38,085 bases of DNA from NCBI GenBank assembly GCA_009936795.1, contig JAACDM010000253.1, positions 1 to 38,085 of the forward strand, read 5' to 3'. Under the pieces are notes generated by a model. It did not search any database. It saw only the letters and a list, made by a program, of their open reading frames with translations, and was not told the DNA's origin. The translations under genes were made by a program, and so were the position numbers. The stretch is from Verrucomicrobiaceae bacterium. Its GTDB lineage: Bacteria > Verrucomicrobiota > Verrucomicrobiia > Verrucomicrobiales > DEV007. The first letter of the stretch is position 1, and every line of letters starts with the position of its first letter. Positions 25,669-33,416 of the stretch are shown in pieces.

Positions 25669-26544
25669 ATGTGGAGTTTGGAAACAGAGCCACCAGTCTC
25701 GTTGATTGTCGGGCTGCCGTTCCATCACACAACGATGGATGAAGCATTGCGCGACTACACCTCCATCATGCGAGGAAACAGTTCGGCCTATTGGATCACG
25801 GCGAACGTCGACTTCGCTACCCGAGCTCCCACCGATCCCATTCTCAAAGACCTTGTCTTTCACGCAGATCGAGTATTTTGCGATGGACTTCCACTGGTCT
25901 GGCTTTCAAAGCTTTTCGGACGATCACTTCCTGAACGAGTAGCTGGTTCAGACTTGGTGCCCAAGCTACTCGAGACATCCGCCCGCGAAGGCCACCGTGT
26001 CTACTTCCTCGGAAGTGATGAGGAGACTCTCAGCAAAGCCAGTCAGATTGCGACTGAGCGTTACCCAGATTTGCAGATCGCGGGGCATCACTCACCGCCC
26101 TTTGCTCACGTTCATGAATGGGACAACGAACACATCATCGCTAACATCCGAGCAACCAAGGCAGATCTCGTCCTGGTCGCAGTCGGGAGCCCCAAGCAGG
26201 AACGCTGGATCTCCGGATACTTCGATCGAACTGGAGCAAAGCTGGCGATCGGCATTGGAGCTAGTCTCGACTTCATTGCGGGTAGCCAGACTCGAGCACC
26301 TCGCTGGGTACAACTAGTAGGTTTTGAATGGCTCTGGCGGATGCTCTCAAACCCAAAGCGGCTCGCAAAACGTTACGCATCCAATTTCTTATATCTCGGA
26401 GCAGCCGCTTTCACGCAATGGCGCGCCTACAAGAAGAGTTTCCCCGTTGAGCAGCAATCCGAACGTCAACCAATCGATGGAGTCATTGATTTAACCTCGA
26501 TGAACAAACTCACTCCCGCCGCACTAGCAGGCTGCGTAACCTAG
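25669..26544 (+). CDS. WecB/TagA/CpsF family glycosyltransferase (GT26)
   Basis: A 291-residue GT26 transferase that usually adds N-acetylmannosamine, glucose or a related sugar to a lipid-linked sugar on the cytoplasmic membrane. Family hallmarks in order: YWITANVDFATRAP (~45), DRVFCDGLPLVWLSKLFG (catalytic Asp, ~70), RSLPERVAGSDLVPKLLE, RVYFLGSDEETLSKAS, LVLVAVGSPKQERWI, and the C-terminal membrane-contact segment APRWVQLVGFEWLWRMLSNP. A further ~35 residues follow the usual end (EQQSERQPIDGVIDLTSMNK). It starts 5 bp after the STAS gene, so they are co-expressed, and it likely adds the second sugar after the initiator. It stops at TAG 26542-26544, and the same frame continues open into the second STAS-like gene. 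Confidence 0.94.
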   Translation: MWSLETEPPVSLIVGLPFHHTTMDEALRDYTSIMRGNSSAYWITANVDFATRAPTDPILKDLVFHADRVFCDGLPLVWLSKLFGRSLPERVAGSDLVPKLLETSAREGHRVYFLGSDEETLSKASQIATERYPDLQIAGHHSPPFAHVHEWDNEHIIANIRATKADLVLVAVGSPKQERWISGYFDRTGAKLAIGIGASLDFIAGSQTRAPRWVQLVGFEWLWRMLSNPKRLAKRYASNFLYLGAAAFTQWRAYKKSFPVEQQSERQPIDGVIDLTSMNKLTPAALAGCVT

Positions 26545-26570
26545 ATCAGACAGGCAAGGCGAGCTGATAG

Positions 26571-26580
26571 CCCCCCCCCC
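26571..26580 (+). repeat. Homopolymeric C10 tract
   Basis: Ten consecutive cytosines lie between the CpsF-type stop and the second STAS-like ORF, in the same open frame as both. Such tracts slip during replication. If translation of the STAS-like gene starts at ATG 26632 the tract is untranslated. Its length could still affect messenger structure or coupling. Confidence 0.9.
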
Positions 26581-26631
26581 AGTGTCCTGGCCTCAAAAGA
26601 GGTCAGCCAAGAGCTGAAAAAACTAGGGTTA

Positions 26632-26955
26632 ATGCCGCCATTGAATAGCGCCGAACGACAAGAGGATACGCCATCAATCGAACTGCTAAAGGCCGCAAAC
26701 GGATGCCAAGTGAAGGCTCCAAGATCGTGGAGGTCAGATATATGGGACCCTGCTCTTGAAAGCGGCGTTCCCGTTCAGATTGATCTTAAGCAAACCAGTT
26801 TCATTGACTATCCCACACTGCTGAGGCTGAACGAACTGAAGCTGAAGCTGGAAAAGCAGCAACTTTCTCTTAAGATGGTATCGGTCATGCCGGAGCTTGA
26901 GGGGCTCATGGGAGCGCTTGGATTCTCGGAACTTCTCGATGGGTCGCGGGCATGA
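26632..26955 (+). CDS. Degenerate STAS-like protein
   Basis: This 107-residue product has the STAS pattern of a core strand followed by a helix. VPVQIDLKQTSFIDYPTLLR corresponds to the strand-turn-helix that in STAS proteins carries Asp-Ser-Ser-Gly, here Asp-Tyr-Pro-Thr (D59-T62). LSLKMVSVMPELEGLMGALG matches the last strand and helix. The phosphorylatable serine is therefore missing, although T62 is close. The N-terminal third (NSAERQEDTPSIELLKAANG) fits a STAS first strand only loosely. The frame is continuous upstream to the CpsF stop, so the start could be earlier, but ATG 26632 is the first usual start. It may act as a decoy or constitutive antagonist of the RsbW-like domain, which is an inference. 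Confidence 0.68.
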   Translation: MPPLNSAERQEDTPSIELLKAANGCQVKAPRSWRSDIWDPALESGVPVQIDLKQTSFIDYPTLLRLNELKLKLEKQQLSLKMVSVMPELEGLMGALGFSELLDGSRA

Positions 26956-27101
26956 GAAATTGCGTATGAGAACTCTTGCAATCTCGAAATACAACTGCAA
27001 TAACTACCATACTCAAACCGATTTCTATTCTTCTGGAGAAATAATTTTAGCGATGTTTTGGAATAAACGAACTTACCTGAAGGGAGATCCTTCTTTCTAA
27101 T

Positions 27102-29318
27102 ATGAAACCAGTATCACCTTTCCGCTTTCCCCTTGCCTTCGATCCACTGCGGCTTCTCTTGGCCCTTCGCGATCATTGGATAGCGCTTATTCTCCTAACT
27201 GCGTTAGGCATCGCTGGCGGAGGAGCCTTGGGTTATAAACTCTTCAATAAGAACACCTATTCGGTATCTTCAATACTACGAAAAACAAAGGACGCCGAAG
27301 GCTTTAGCCTCTTCGGACCAGATGGCTACAAGCCAGCCATGCTAAAAGATCAGGCCTTAGAAGAGATTGCCATGGGGCATTCTGTCCTAACAAAGCTTGG
27401 TGAACAATTTGACCCACCCGAGACTGTGGAACAGTTGGAAAAACGTCTCAACGTCCGCTATGACACTCAACAAAAGCTTTTCTACTTAAAGGCGAAAGCC
27501 CCCACAGAAAAGCTCGCCATCGTCATTGCCAACCGCTGGTCCGATCTTGTAGTCGAACACTCCAAAGGGCTCATGCGTGTGTTTGCCTCGAAGGACGCCC
27601 AGACACTAACCGAAGATTTAAAGCGCCTTGATGAAAAAATAATCCCTATCAACAAGCGTATTAGCGAGTTGTCGGAGGAAGAAGCCATCATCGACGACGA
27701 TGCCGCGTATGCCTCTCTTTCCGGTGAGATTCAAGCACTGAGGAAAGAACTGCGGAACTACGAGATTCAGGAGAGTACGTTCCACCTGCGCTACATGCAG
27801 ACGATCGAAGCCTTGATTGAGAATCATCCGCTCAAAACGCAAATGCAGCTCCAGCGCGATCGTCTCAATGCCTTATTGGCAGAAGGTCAAACCGAAGAAT
27901 CGCCTCATGTCGAGAAGCTAAGAGCCACGATCGCAACTCTCAGGAGACAAGCAGAACAACAGCTAGGCACAGAACTCACTGTTGAACAAATCCGTAGCAT
28001 GAGTTCTGTCGAAAGTGCCCAGCTTCACTTTGAACGTTACCTCAGCCTTAAGGAAGAACAGTTCCAATATGAGGAGGGCATTCGAATGGTGAAGGAGGAG
28101 CTCGTTAAGCGAGAAACGCAGATGAAAGACTTGCCTCTTGTTGCTTCAAAGTTTCGTGAACTCGACGATGAACGCGCCCGCCTACTTGCAAATCAGAGCG
28201 CTTTCGATACCCAGCTAACACAGGCTATGACCTACGCAGGTCCAGATTCCAAGGGGTACCTTGAGCCTCTTGAAGCTGCCGATTATGGCATGGCAGAACT
28301 TTCGACCGGCAAATACAAGACGGTTGCAACCGGACTTTTGCTCACCGGACTCATCTTTGGCACAGTCCTCCTTTGGGCTATCCTTCGGGAACTTAGGCGA
28401 CCTGAACTCCGCACCATGCTACAAGGCGCAATCACAACACGGGCAACGCCAACCTTGGGACTCTTGCAGAAAGACGAGATCGAAGATGAAGCCGCGGTGA
28501 GAGAATTCTGGCTCAGTCACGTGGCTAAGAAAGCAGCGGGCGGTCGACGTATTCTCTTCCCAATTGTCGGCGAGCTAAAGTCCGAATTCAGGTTCTGGAA
28601 GACACTCTTACATACCATCAAACAAGATAACGCCCTCGTGCTCTTCATTGATGTGGCGCAGGATCCAGTGCCTGAGTCGTTTCTCAAAGCCAACCTCCTT
28701 CCGTTCAGCCCGTCGGGCAACGTAGGCCCAACAGCTTCGACATTCCACCAAGGAGGTGGCACCGGCTCAGCAGATCTTTGGAAGGTCGGCACATCATTTC
28801 AGGAAGGCGGAAACTCTGTTATCAGCTCCTCCGCTAGCACCGCTCTCATGGAGCCGCCCATGTCGAGCAGCGCCCTCTCTACCAACCTAATGCCCAACGA
28901 TCAGCCAATTATCCCACACGCTAGCGACGTGTCACAATCTGCCCTCTATGTTAGTGCCGCTGACTACTCGGCCGAGAAACTTGCACGTCTACTGCAAGAC
29001 TTGCCACCGCATTACCACGTGATCTGTAGATGGGCGATTGGACCAACATCATCCCTTGCCGCTATTTCAAAAGACTTTGATCAGCACTTCCTGCTCAACT
29101 CCCCAGTGACGACTCAAAAGAAAGTAGCTTCCTCACAAAGCCGCATCTTCCGCCGAATCTTGGGCACTCCCTCTGGAATACTTTTCCTCAATGAACCCGT
29201 CAAAGGCATCTTCACGAATCTGATCCACCAGATTGAAAGCCGCTACTTCGATTGGCGCTTGAATAAGAGCCCCAAGCAACGTCCCCAAGACAGCAATTCA
29301 GATGACAACGATCTATAG
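27102..29318 (+). CDS. Wzz/GumC-type polysaccharide co-polymerase with degenerate tyrosine-kinase domain
   Basis: The 738-residue protein has the layout of chain-length regulators: a cytosolic start, helix 1 (IALILLTALGIAGGGALGYK, ~25-45), a long periplasmic coiled-coil region (~110-370), helix 2 (VATGLLLTGLIFGTVLLWAI, ~407-427), then a ~300-residue cytosolic domain. That domain aligns in order with BY-kinases: a GGRRILFPIVGELKSEFRFW stretch in place of the P-loop (GELKS at 490-494, where the usual form is GEGKS), LVLFIDVAQDP in place of Walker A', and GSADLWKVGTSF where GLSDVLxG is expected. The key glycine before Lys-Ser is lost, and no tyrosine-rich tail is present. I infer a catalytically dead scaffold that still regulates polymerisation and export. 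A weak GGGAG lies upstream of ATG 27102. It is followed by two Wza-like genes. Confidence 0.88.
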   Translation: MKPVSPFRFPLAFDPLRLLLALRDHWIALILLTALGIAGGGALGYKLFNKNTYSVSSILRKTKDAEGFSLFGPDGYKPAMLKDQALEEIAMGHSVLTKLGEQFDPPETVEQLEKRLNVRYDTQQKLFYLKAKAPTEKLAIVIANRWSDLVVEHSKGLMRVFASKDAQTLTEDLKRLDEKIIPINKRISELSEEEAIIDDDAAYASLSGEIQALRKELRNYEIQESTFHLRYMQTIEALIENHPLKTQMQLQRDRLNALLAEGQTEESPHVEKLRATIATLRRQAEQQLGTELTVEQIRSMSSVESAQLHFERYLSLKEEQFQYEEGIRMVKEELVKRETQMKDLPLVASKFRELDDERARLLANQSAFDTQLTQAMTYAGPDSKGYLEPLEAADYGMAELSTGKYKTVATGLLLTGLIFGTVLLWAILRELRRPELRTMLQGAITTRATPTLGLLQKDEIEDEAAVREFWLSHVAKKAAGGRRILFPIVGELKSEFRFWKTLLHTIKQDNALVLFIDVAQDPVPESFLKANLLPFSPSGNVGPTASTFHQGGGTGSADLWKVGTSFQEGGNSVISSSASTALMEPPMSSSALSTNLMPNDQPIIPHASDVSQSALYVSAADYSAEKLARLLQDLPPHYHVICRWAIGPTSSLAAISKDFDQHFLLNSPVTTQKKVASSQSRIFRRILGTPSGILFLNEPVKGIFTNLIHQIESRYFDWRLNKSPKQRPQDSNSDDNDL

Positions 29319-29345
29319 CTCGCTCTAACACCAACCACCTGACTC

Positions 29346-30290
29346 ATGATGAACCGCGTAATTCGCCATCTTCTCTGGTCAACACTCGTTACGATCCTAC
29401 TGGCCACATCCTTTAACGTGTCTGCCCAGCGACCGATGTACAAATTGGGCCCGGGTGACAACGTGACCATGTATGTCATAGGACGCCCCGAAACCAAGAC
29501 GGAGGACATTCCTATCGCGCCTGACGGCACCGTGACTTATCTCGACGTTCGCGTGAGCATTGCCGGGCTGACCATTCCGGAAGCAGGAAAAGCTGTCGAG
29601 ACCGCTCTTCAGAAGCTCGATACCAACGCCAAGGTCGTCCTCTCGCCTGGTGCATTAGGTAGCAAGAGCTACACCATTCTTGGAAGTGTTCCGAAGCAGG
29701 GGCGTTTCAACATAGAACGCTCAATATCTTTGTTGGAAGCAATCGCCAAGGCAGGTGGGCTCTCGAAAGAAGATACCCAAGCGGGCGCAGTTAATGCCCG
29801 GGTAAACCTCAATCAATCTTTCATTGTTCGCCAGGGGCGCAAGCTGGCGGTGGACTTCACCAAGCTTTACTCAGACGGAGACACAAGTCAGAACATCGGC
29901 CTCCAGCATCAAGATCACATCTACATAGCCTCAAATCTCAGCGATGAATACTACGTCTTTGGCTACGTGAAAAACCAGGGCATGCACCGTATGCGCCCGG
30001 GCCTTGGAGTCGTCGGCGCGATTACCGAGCAAGCCGGATTCGCACAGGAAGCTTGGAAAGGTAAAGTCTTGTTAGTCCGCGGTAAGATGGACAAGCCCGA
30101 AACAATCGCGGTCGACATTGCGGCAGTGCTCAAAGCTGAGCAAGCGGATGTCCCCATAAAGCCAGGAGACATGCTCTACATTCACCGTAAGCCTTGGTAT
30201 CATGCCGAGACTATCTTAGACCGCGCGTTCACTGCATTTCTCCGTTCAGCAGCTGCCACAAAAGTGAATCTCGAAACCGGTATCGAATAA
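29346..30290 (+). CDS. Wza-type polysaccharide export protein (PES + SLBB), Sec signal
   Basis: The 314-residue protein is exported by a signal peptide (VIRHLLWSTLVTILLATSFN, cleaved near VSAQ). It contains the Poly_export domain (YKLGPGDNVTMYVIG, TVTYLDVRVSIAGLTIPEAG) and two SLBB ligand-binding units (SYTILGSVPKQGRFNIERSI and YYVFGYVKNQGMHRMRPGLG). The ending KPGDMLYIHRKPWYHAETIL is mirrored in the next protein. Such proteins form the periplasmic and outer-membrane channel for polysaccharide. It lacks a lipobox, so it may be periplasmic and act with the lipoprotein encoded downstream. ATG 29346 and 29349 are both possible starts. It follows the co-polymerase by 27 bp. Confidence 0.9.
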   Translation: MMNRVIRHLLWSTLVTILLATSFNVSAQRPMYKLGPGDNVTMYVIGRPETKTEDIPIAPDGTVTYLDVRVSIAGLTIPEAGKAVETALQKLDTNAKVVLSPGALGSKSYTILGSVPKQGRFNIERSISLLEAIAKAGGLSKEDTQAGAVNARVNLNQSFIVRQGRKLAVDFTKLYSDGDTSQNIGLQHQDHIYIASNLSDEYYVFGYVKNQGMHRMRPGLGVVGAITEQAGFAQEAWKGKVLLVRGKMDKPETIAVDIAAVLKAEQADVPIKPGDMLYIHRKPWYHAETILDRAFTAFLRSAAATKVNLETGIE

Positions 30291-30328
30291 ATTTAATAGA
30301 GCCCCAAAAGTTAGCCATCGACTCCGTC

Positions 30329-31420
30329 ATGAAACCAATCGTGCATTTCTGCCTGCTCATTTTCTTGGGCTCTCTCGTCTCCTGCGACCCCATACCTGGA
30401 AAGAACGGCTCCAATCGCTTCGATCCCAGAGCACATGCTTCTCAAGTAGATTCCTCGGGAGCCATGACGACCTCCGCCAATTTCAAAAAGTTTAATGGAA
30501 CTGGCAGTATATCCAAGAGCATGCTGCGTCCCAAGACGGACGACTATCGATTGGGTCAAGGAGACAACCTTACGATCGAGCTGACGGATAAACCTGAGAC
30601 TCGTCAGGTCACCCGCGTCATGCCAGATGGACTGGTTTACTTCGACCTCGCACAAGGCGTTCCCGCAGAAGGAAAGACTATTGAAGAACTCACGGCTGCA
30701 ATCACCAAGAAGATGCAAGTCTTTGAACAGCGGCCACTGGTCCGCGTAACCTTGGACGAGATTACAAGCCGTAATTATTTCATCTTGGGTCAGGTGAATA
30801 CCCCCGGCACTTATCCCCTCACCCGTCCATTGACTGTTCTCGATGCGATCTCGGAAGCTGGTGGCCTGGCTAGTGCGCTCAATACTGATCTCGAAAGTCT
30901 GCCTGACCTATCCAGCGCCTACATAGTACGTAGGAACAAGATGCTCCCCGTCGATTGTCAAAGCTTGGTCGAAGGTGGAGATACCTCACAAAACATTTAT
31001 CTTGAGCCTGACGACTACATTTATATTCCCTCAACTCAGGACGCCAAGGTATACTTGCTAGGGTCTGTTACTGACCCAAAGTCCATCACTTATAAGGGCG
31101 GAACTACTTTGGTATCAGCTCTCGCCCGCGCTGGCGGCCCAACACCAAAAGCTTACCGTCAGAAAACGATTATCCTGAGGGGTAGCCTAACGAAACCTGA
31201 ATATGCAATCGTCGACTTTAATCAGGTTCTCAATGGCGGGGCTACTGATGTGCCTCTTGAGCCCGGCGACATTGTCTGGATGCCACGTTCTCCGTGGGAA
31301 AAAGCTGAGGAGTACCTCGTGCAAGTAGTCAGCGCAGCAGCTCAATCCGTCGCCGTTTATCAAGGCGGCCGCTTAGTCGATCCGGATGCAGCGCAGCCTG
31401 CGACAATCGGGATTCAGTAA
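30329..31420 (+). CDS. Wza-type polysaccharide export lipoprotein
   Basis: The 363-residue lipoprotein starts at ATG 30329 with KPIVHFCLLIFLGSLVSC, a clear lipobox (LVSC). The longer frame from 30194 overlaps the preceding gene and is not coding. It contains a Poly_export domain (YRLGQGDNLTIELTDKPETR, GLVYFDLAQGVPAEGKTIEE) and SLBB units (YFILGQVNTPGTYPLTRPL and KVYLLGSVTDPKSITYKGG). The last segment (EPGDIVWMPRSPWEKAEEYL) repeats the design of the first export protein, which points to a tandem duplication. It probably forms the outer-membrane export channel that works with the co-polymerase. The stop is 19 bp from the convergent RfaE2-PurN gene, so the locus ends here. Confidence 0.93.
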   Translation: MKPIVHFCLLIFLGSLVSCDPIPGKNGSNRFDPRAHASQVDSSGAMTTSANFKKFNGTGSISKSMLRPKTDDYRLGQGDNLTIELTDKPETRQVTRVMPDGLVYFDLAQGVPAEGKTIEELTAAITKKMQVFEQRPLVRVTLDEITSRNYFILGQVNTPGTYPLTRPLTVLDAISEAGGLASALNTDLESLPDLSSAYIVRRNKMLPVDCQSLVEGGDTSQNIYLEPDDYIYIPSTQDAKVYLLGSVTDPKSITYKGGTTLVSALARAGGPTPKAYRQKTIILRGSLTKPEYAIVDFNQVLNGGATDVPLEPGDIVWMPRSPWEKAEEYLVQVVSAAAQSVAVYQGGRLVDPDAAQPATIGIQ

Positions 31421-31439
31421 CGGAAAGCCGCGCTACTCA

Positions 31440-32501
31440 TCAGAGAGTCGCAGCATACTCCCTGATGACCCGAGGGTAGAGCTTTCTTTCTGCGACTTTG
31501 ATTCTCTCCAGCAGATCATCTGGCGTGTCATCTTTCCGTATCGGAACCGTTTCCTGACCAAGAATAGGCCCGGTATCCAGTCCCTCATCCACGAGATGAA
31601 TCGTGGATCCGGTCTTCGTTTCGCCTGCACCCAAGGCCTGCTTCCATGCGCATAGCCCTGGGTAGTTTGGGAGTAACGACGGATGGACGTTGAGTACTCG
31701 CTTCGGAAAAGCTTCTAATACAGGCGCCTTGAGACGACGCATGAAACCGGCAAGAATGACCAGCTCCACGGAAGCCGCCTTTAGACGATCTCGTATCTCT
31801 TTCTGTGCTGGTTCGCCGAGCCTCGTTTTGTAGGGCCCAGGATCCACAGACACGGCAGGCACGCAACGGTCTTCGGCAACTTTTAAAATTCTGGCATCAG
31901 GTTGATCAGAAAGCACCAACGCAACTTCGGTGTCCGGAAGACGTCCATCGTCGATGGCGTGAAAGATTCCTTCTAAGCTCGAACCTTGCCCAGATCCTAG
32001 TACTCCAAGTTGAAGGGGCTTCGATTCGCCATCATAAAGCTTTGAAAGGGTCTCCGTCGTCGACTTACCAGCAACCAGGGAAAGAATCTCTATTGAAGCC
32101 CCTACACGGTCTAAAGCCTGCCGTTCTTCTTCATTGAGAGATTCAGGAGTATAATCCCCTCCTTTAGCATAAACGTGTGGGGCGATAGCCTCAATGGCAC
32201 TAGTCGCACGCTCTTCTGCGAAGACGACCACGTAGTCCACAGCACTTAGGCCGAGTAGGACCTCCGCCCGATCTTCTAATCTATTGAGCGGCCGCCTTGG
32301 TCCTTTAATAGAAGCGACCGAGGCATCTGAATTAAGCGCCACACAAAGGGCATCCCCCGAAGTTCGGGCCTCATTCAGATAGCGAACATGACCAACGTGG
32401 AGCAAATCAAAACAGCCATTGGTGAAAACCAATCGCTTACCGTCGGCTTGAAGCCGATCCCGCTCCTTTCGAGCAGCTTCCCAGGAGACGACGGTACTCA
32501 T
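31440..32501 (-). CDS. RfaE2-like nucleotidyltransferase fused to PurN formyltransferase
   Basis: The 353-residue product is a two-enzyme fusion. Residues 1-~150 match the cytidylyltransferase-like domain of ADP-heptose synthase (RfaE2/HldE C-terminal part), with FTNGCFDLLHVGHVRYLNEA carrying the HxGH nucleotide motif, and ALNSDASVASIKGPRRPLN. Residues ~163-353 match phosphoribosylglycinamide formyltransferase: LGVLGSGQGSSLEGI, VILAGFMRRLKAPVLEAFP, NVHPSLLPNYPG (catalytic N271 and H273) and GLDTGPILGQ (D309). PurN carries out the third step of purine synthesis, using 10-formyltetrahydrofolate. The two activities are not in one known pathway, so the fusion may simply reflect co-expression. ATG 32501 lies 12 bp after the D,D-carboxypeptidase stop, in one minus-strand operon. 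Confidence 0.93.
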   Translation of the reverse strand: MSTVVSWEAARKERDRLQADGKRLVFTNGCFDLLHVGHVRYLNEARTSGDALCVALNSDASVASIKGPRRPLNRLEDRAEVLLGLSAVDYVVVFAEERATSAIEAIAPHVYAKGGDYTPESLNEEERQALDRVGASIEILSLVAGKSTTETLSKLYDGESKPLQLGVLGSGQGSSLEGIFHAIDDGRLPDTEVALVLSDQPDARILKVAEDRCVPAVSVDPGPYKTRLGEPAQKEIRDRLKAASVELVILAGFMRRLKAPVLEAFPKRVLNVHPSLLPNYPGLCAWKQALGAGETKTGSTIHLVDEGLDTGPILGQETVPIRKDDTPDDLLERIKVAERKLYPRVIREYAATL

Positions 32502-32513
32502 CAGGCACCAAAG

Positions 32514-33374
32514 TCAGGAAGCGTCTGCTTCATTTTTAACACTTTCCTCGTCCTCTGGAGGAGGAGCACCTTTCTCTGCTGGCACCTTGAGCGCCCAGCG
32601 GAGCAGTGATTCGCTGTCCTTCCAGACATGCTCACCATTGCTGCCTAGCACCACGACAATCACCTCCCGGCCATTGAACTCACCACTACTAACCAAACAG
32701 CGCCCAGCAGCGTTTGTGAATCCGGTCTTCATGCCGGTGACAAAGCTAAGTGGCAACAACTTGTTTGAATTTTGAAGCTTGTCAGTCCACCCCTTCTTGG
32801 GAAAGTCTACAGCCTCTAATTGCACGGCATCACAAATGTGCTCATCTCGATGCGCGACGATGGCGAGCTTGGCCATGTCGCGGGCGGTCGATTCCTGGCC
32901 TTCCTCGGTCAGGCCGTGTGCATTGACAAAGTGCGAGTCTCCCATGCCCAATTGCCGAGCCTTGGCATTGAGAACAGGCCTGAACGCATCTTGGCCACCA
33001 GAATGATCACGGGCGAGACACCGCGCAACATCGTTGCCACTCTTCACAAGTAGAGACTGGAGCAAGAGCAATCGTGGATATTCACGACCTGCTCGAATAC
33101 CAACCTTCGAGGGCTCCACCCGCGTATCTGTAGACTCGACTTTGACCTTCTGGTCGAGCTTTCCTGCTTGCGAGACAATTAAAGCGGTCAGCAGTTTCTG
33201 GGTACTGGCAACGGCTCGTTTCTCATCAGCATGTTTCTCGTACAGAATCGTACCATTTGTAGAATCAACGACTAGGGCCGCCCTAGCATAGACATTTGGA
33301 ACTGGATACCCGATCTCAGCAAGTCCAAATTCTAGCCCTAGAACATTCGCGACCAGAAGCGCGCAGAGTCGCAT
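32514..33374 (-). CDS. D-alanyl-D-alanine carboxypeptidase (S11 family, DacA-like)
   Basis: The 286-residue periplasmic enzyme trims D-alanine from peptidoglycan stem peptides. The three active-site motifs of the family are present: AVASTQKLLTA (S57-x-x-K60), KSGNDVA (S112-G-N114) and GMKTGFTNAAG (K216-T-G218). A signal peptide is likely at the start (RLCALLVANVLGLEFGL). There is no C-terminal PBP5-like beta domain or membrane anchor, so it is a minimal form that ends soon after the catalytic domain. It is the middle gene between the cytochrome/LRR/LamG gene (42 bp upstream) and the RfaE2-PurN gene. Confidence 0.92.
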   Translation of the reverse strand: MRLCALLVANVLGLEFGLAEIGYPVPNVYARAALVVDSTNGTILYEKHADEKRAVASTQKLLTALIVSQAGKLDQKVKVESTDTRVEPSKVGIRAGREYPRLLLLQSLLVKSGNDVARCLARDHSGGQDAFRPVLNAKARQLGMGDSHFVNAHGLTEEGQESTARDMAKLAIVAHRDEHICDAVQLEAVDFPKKGWTDKLQNSNKLLPLSFVTGMKTGFTNAAGRCLVSSGEFNGREVIVVVLGSNGEHVWKDSESLLRWALKVPAEKGAPPPEDEESVKNEADAS

Positions 33375-33416
33375 CAGGATTTTACTTTAACTGGCACTTT
33401 TCCTTCCGCTCCAGGA

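Noticed and set aside
26897-27100. Plus-strand small ORF between the STAS-like and co-polymerase genes
   Set aside because: Half of it overlaps the STAS-like gene out of frame, and the rest has no family pattern.
30194-30328. Earlier start for the export lipoprotein
   Set aside because: The lipobox signal peptide begins at ATG 30329. The earlier frame overlaps the previous gene and is not leader-like.
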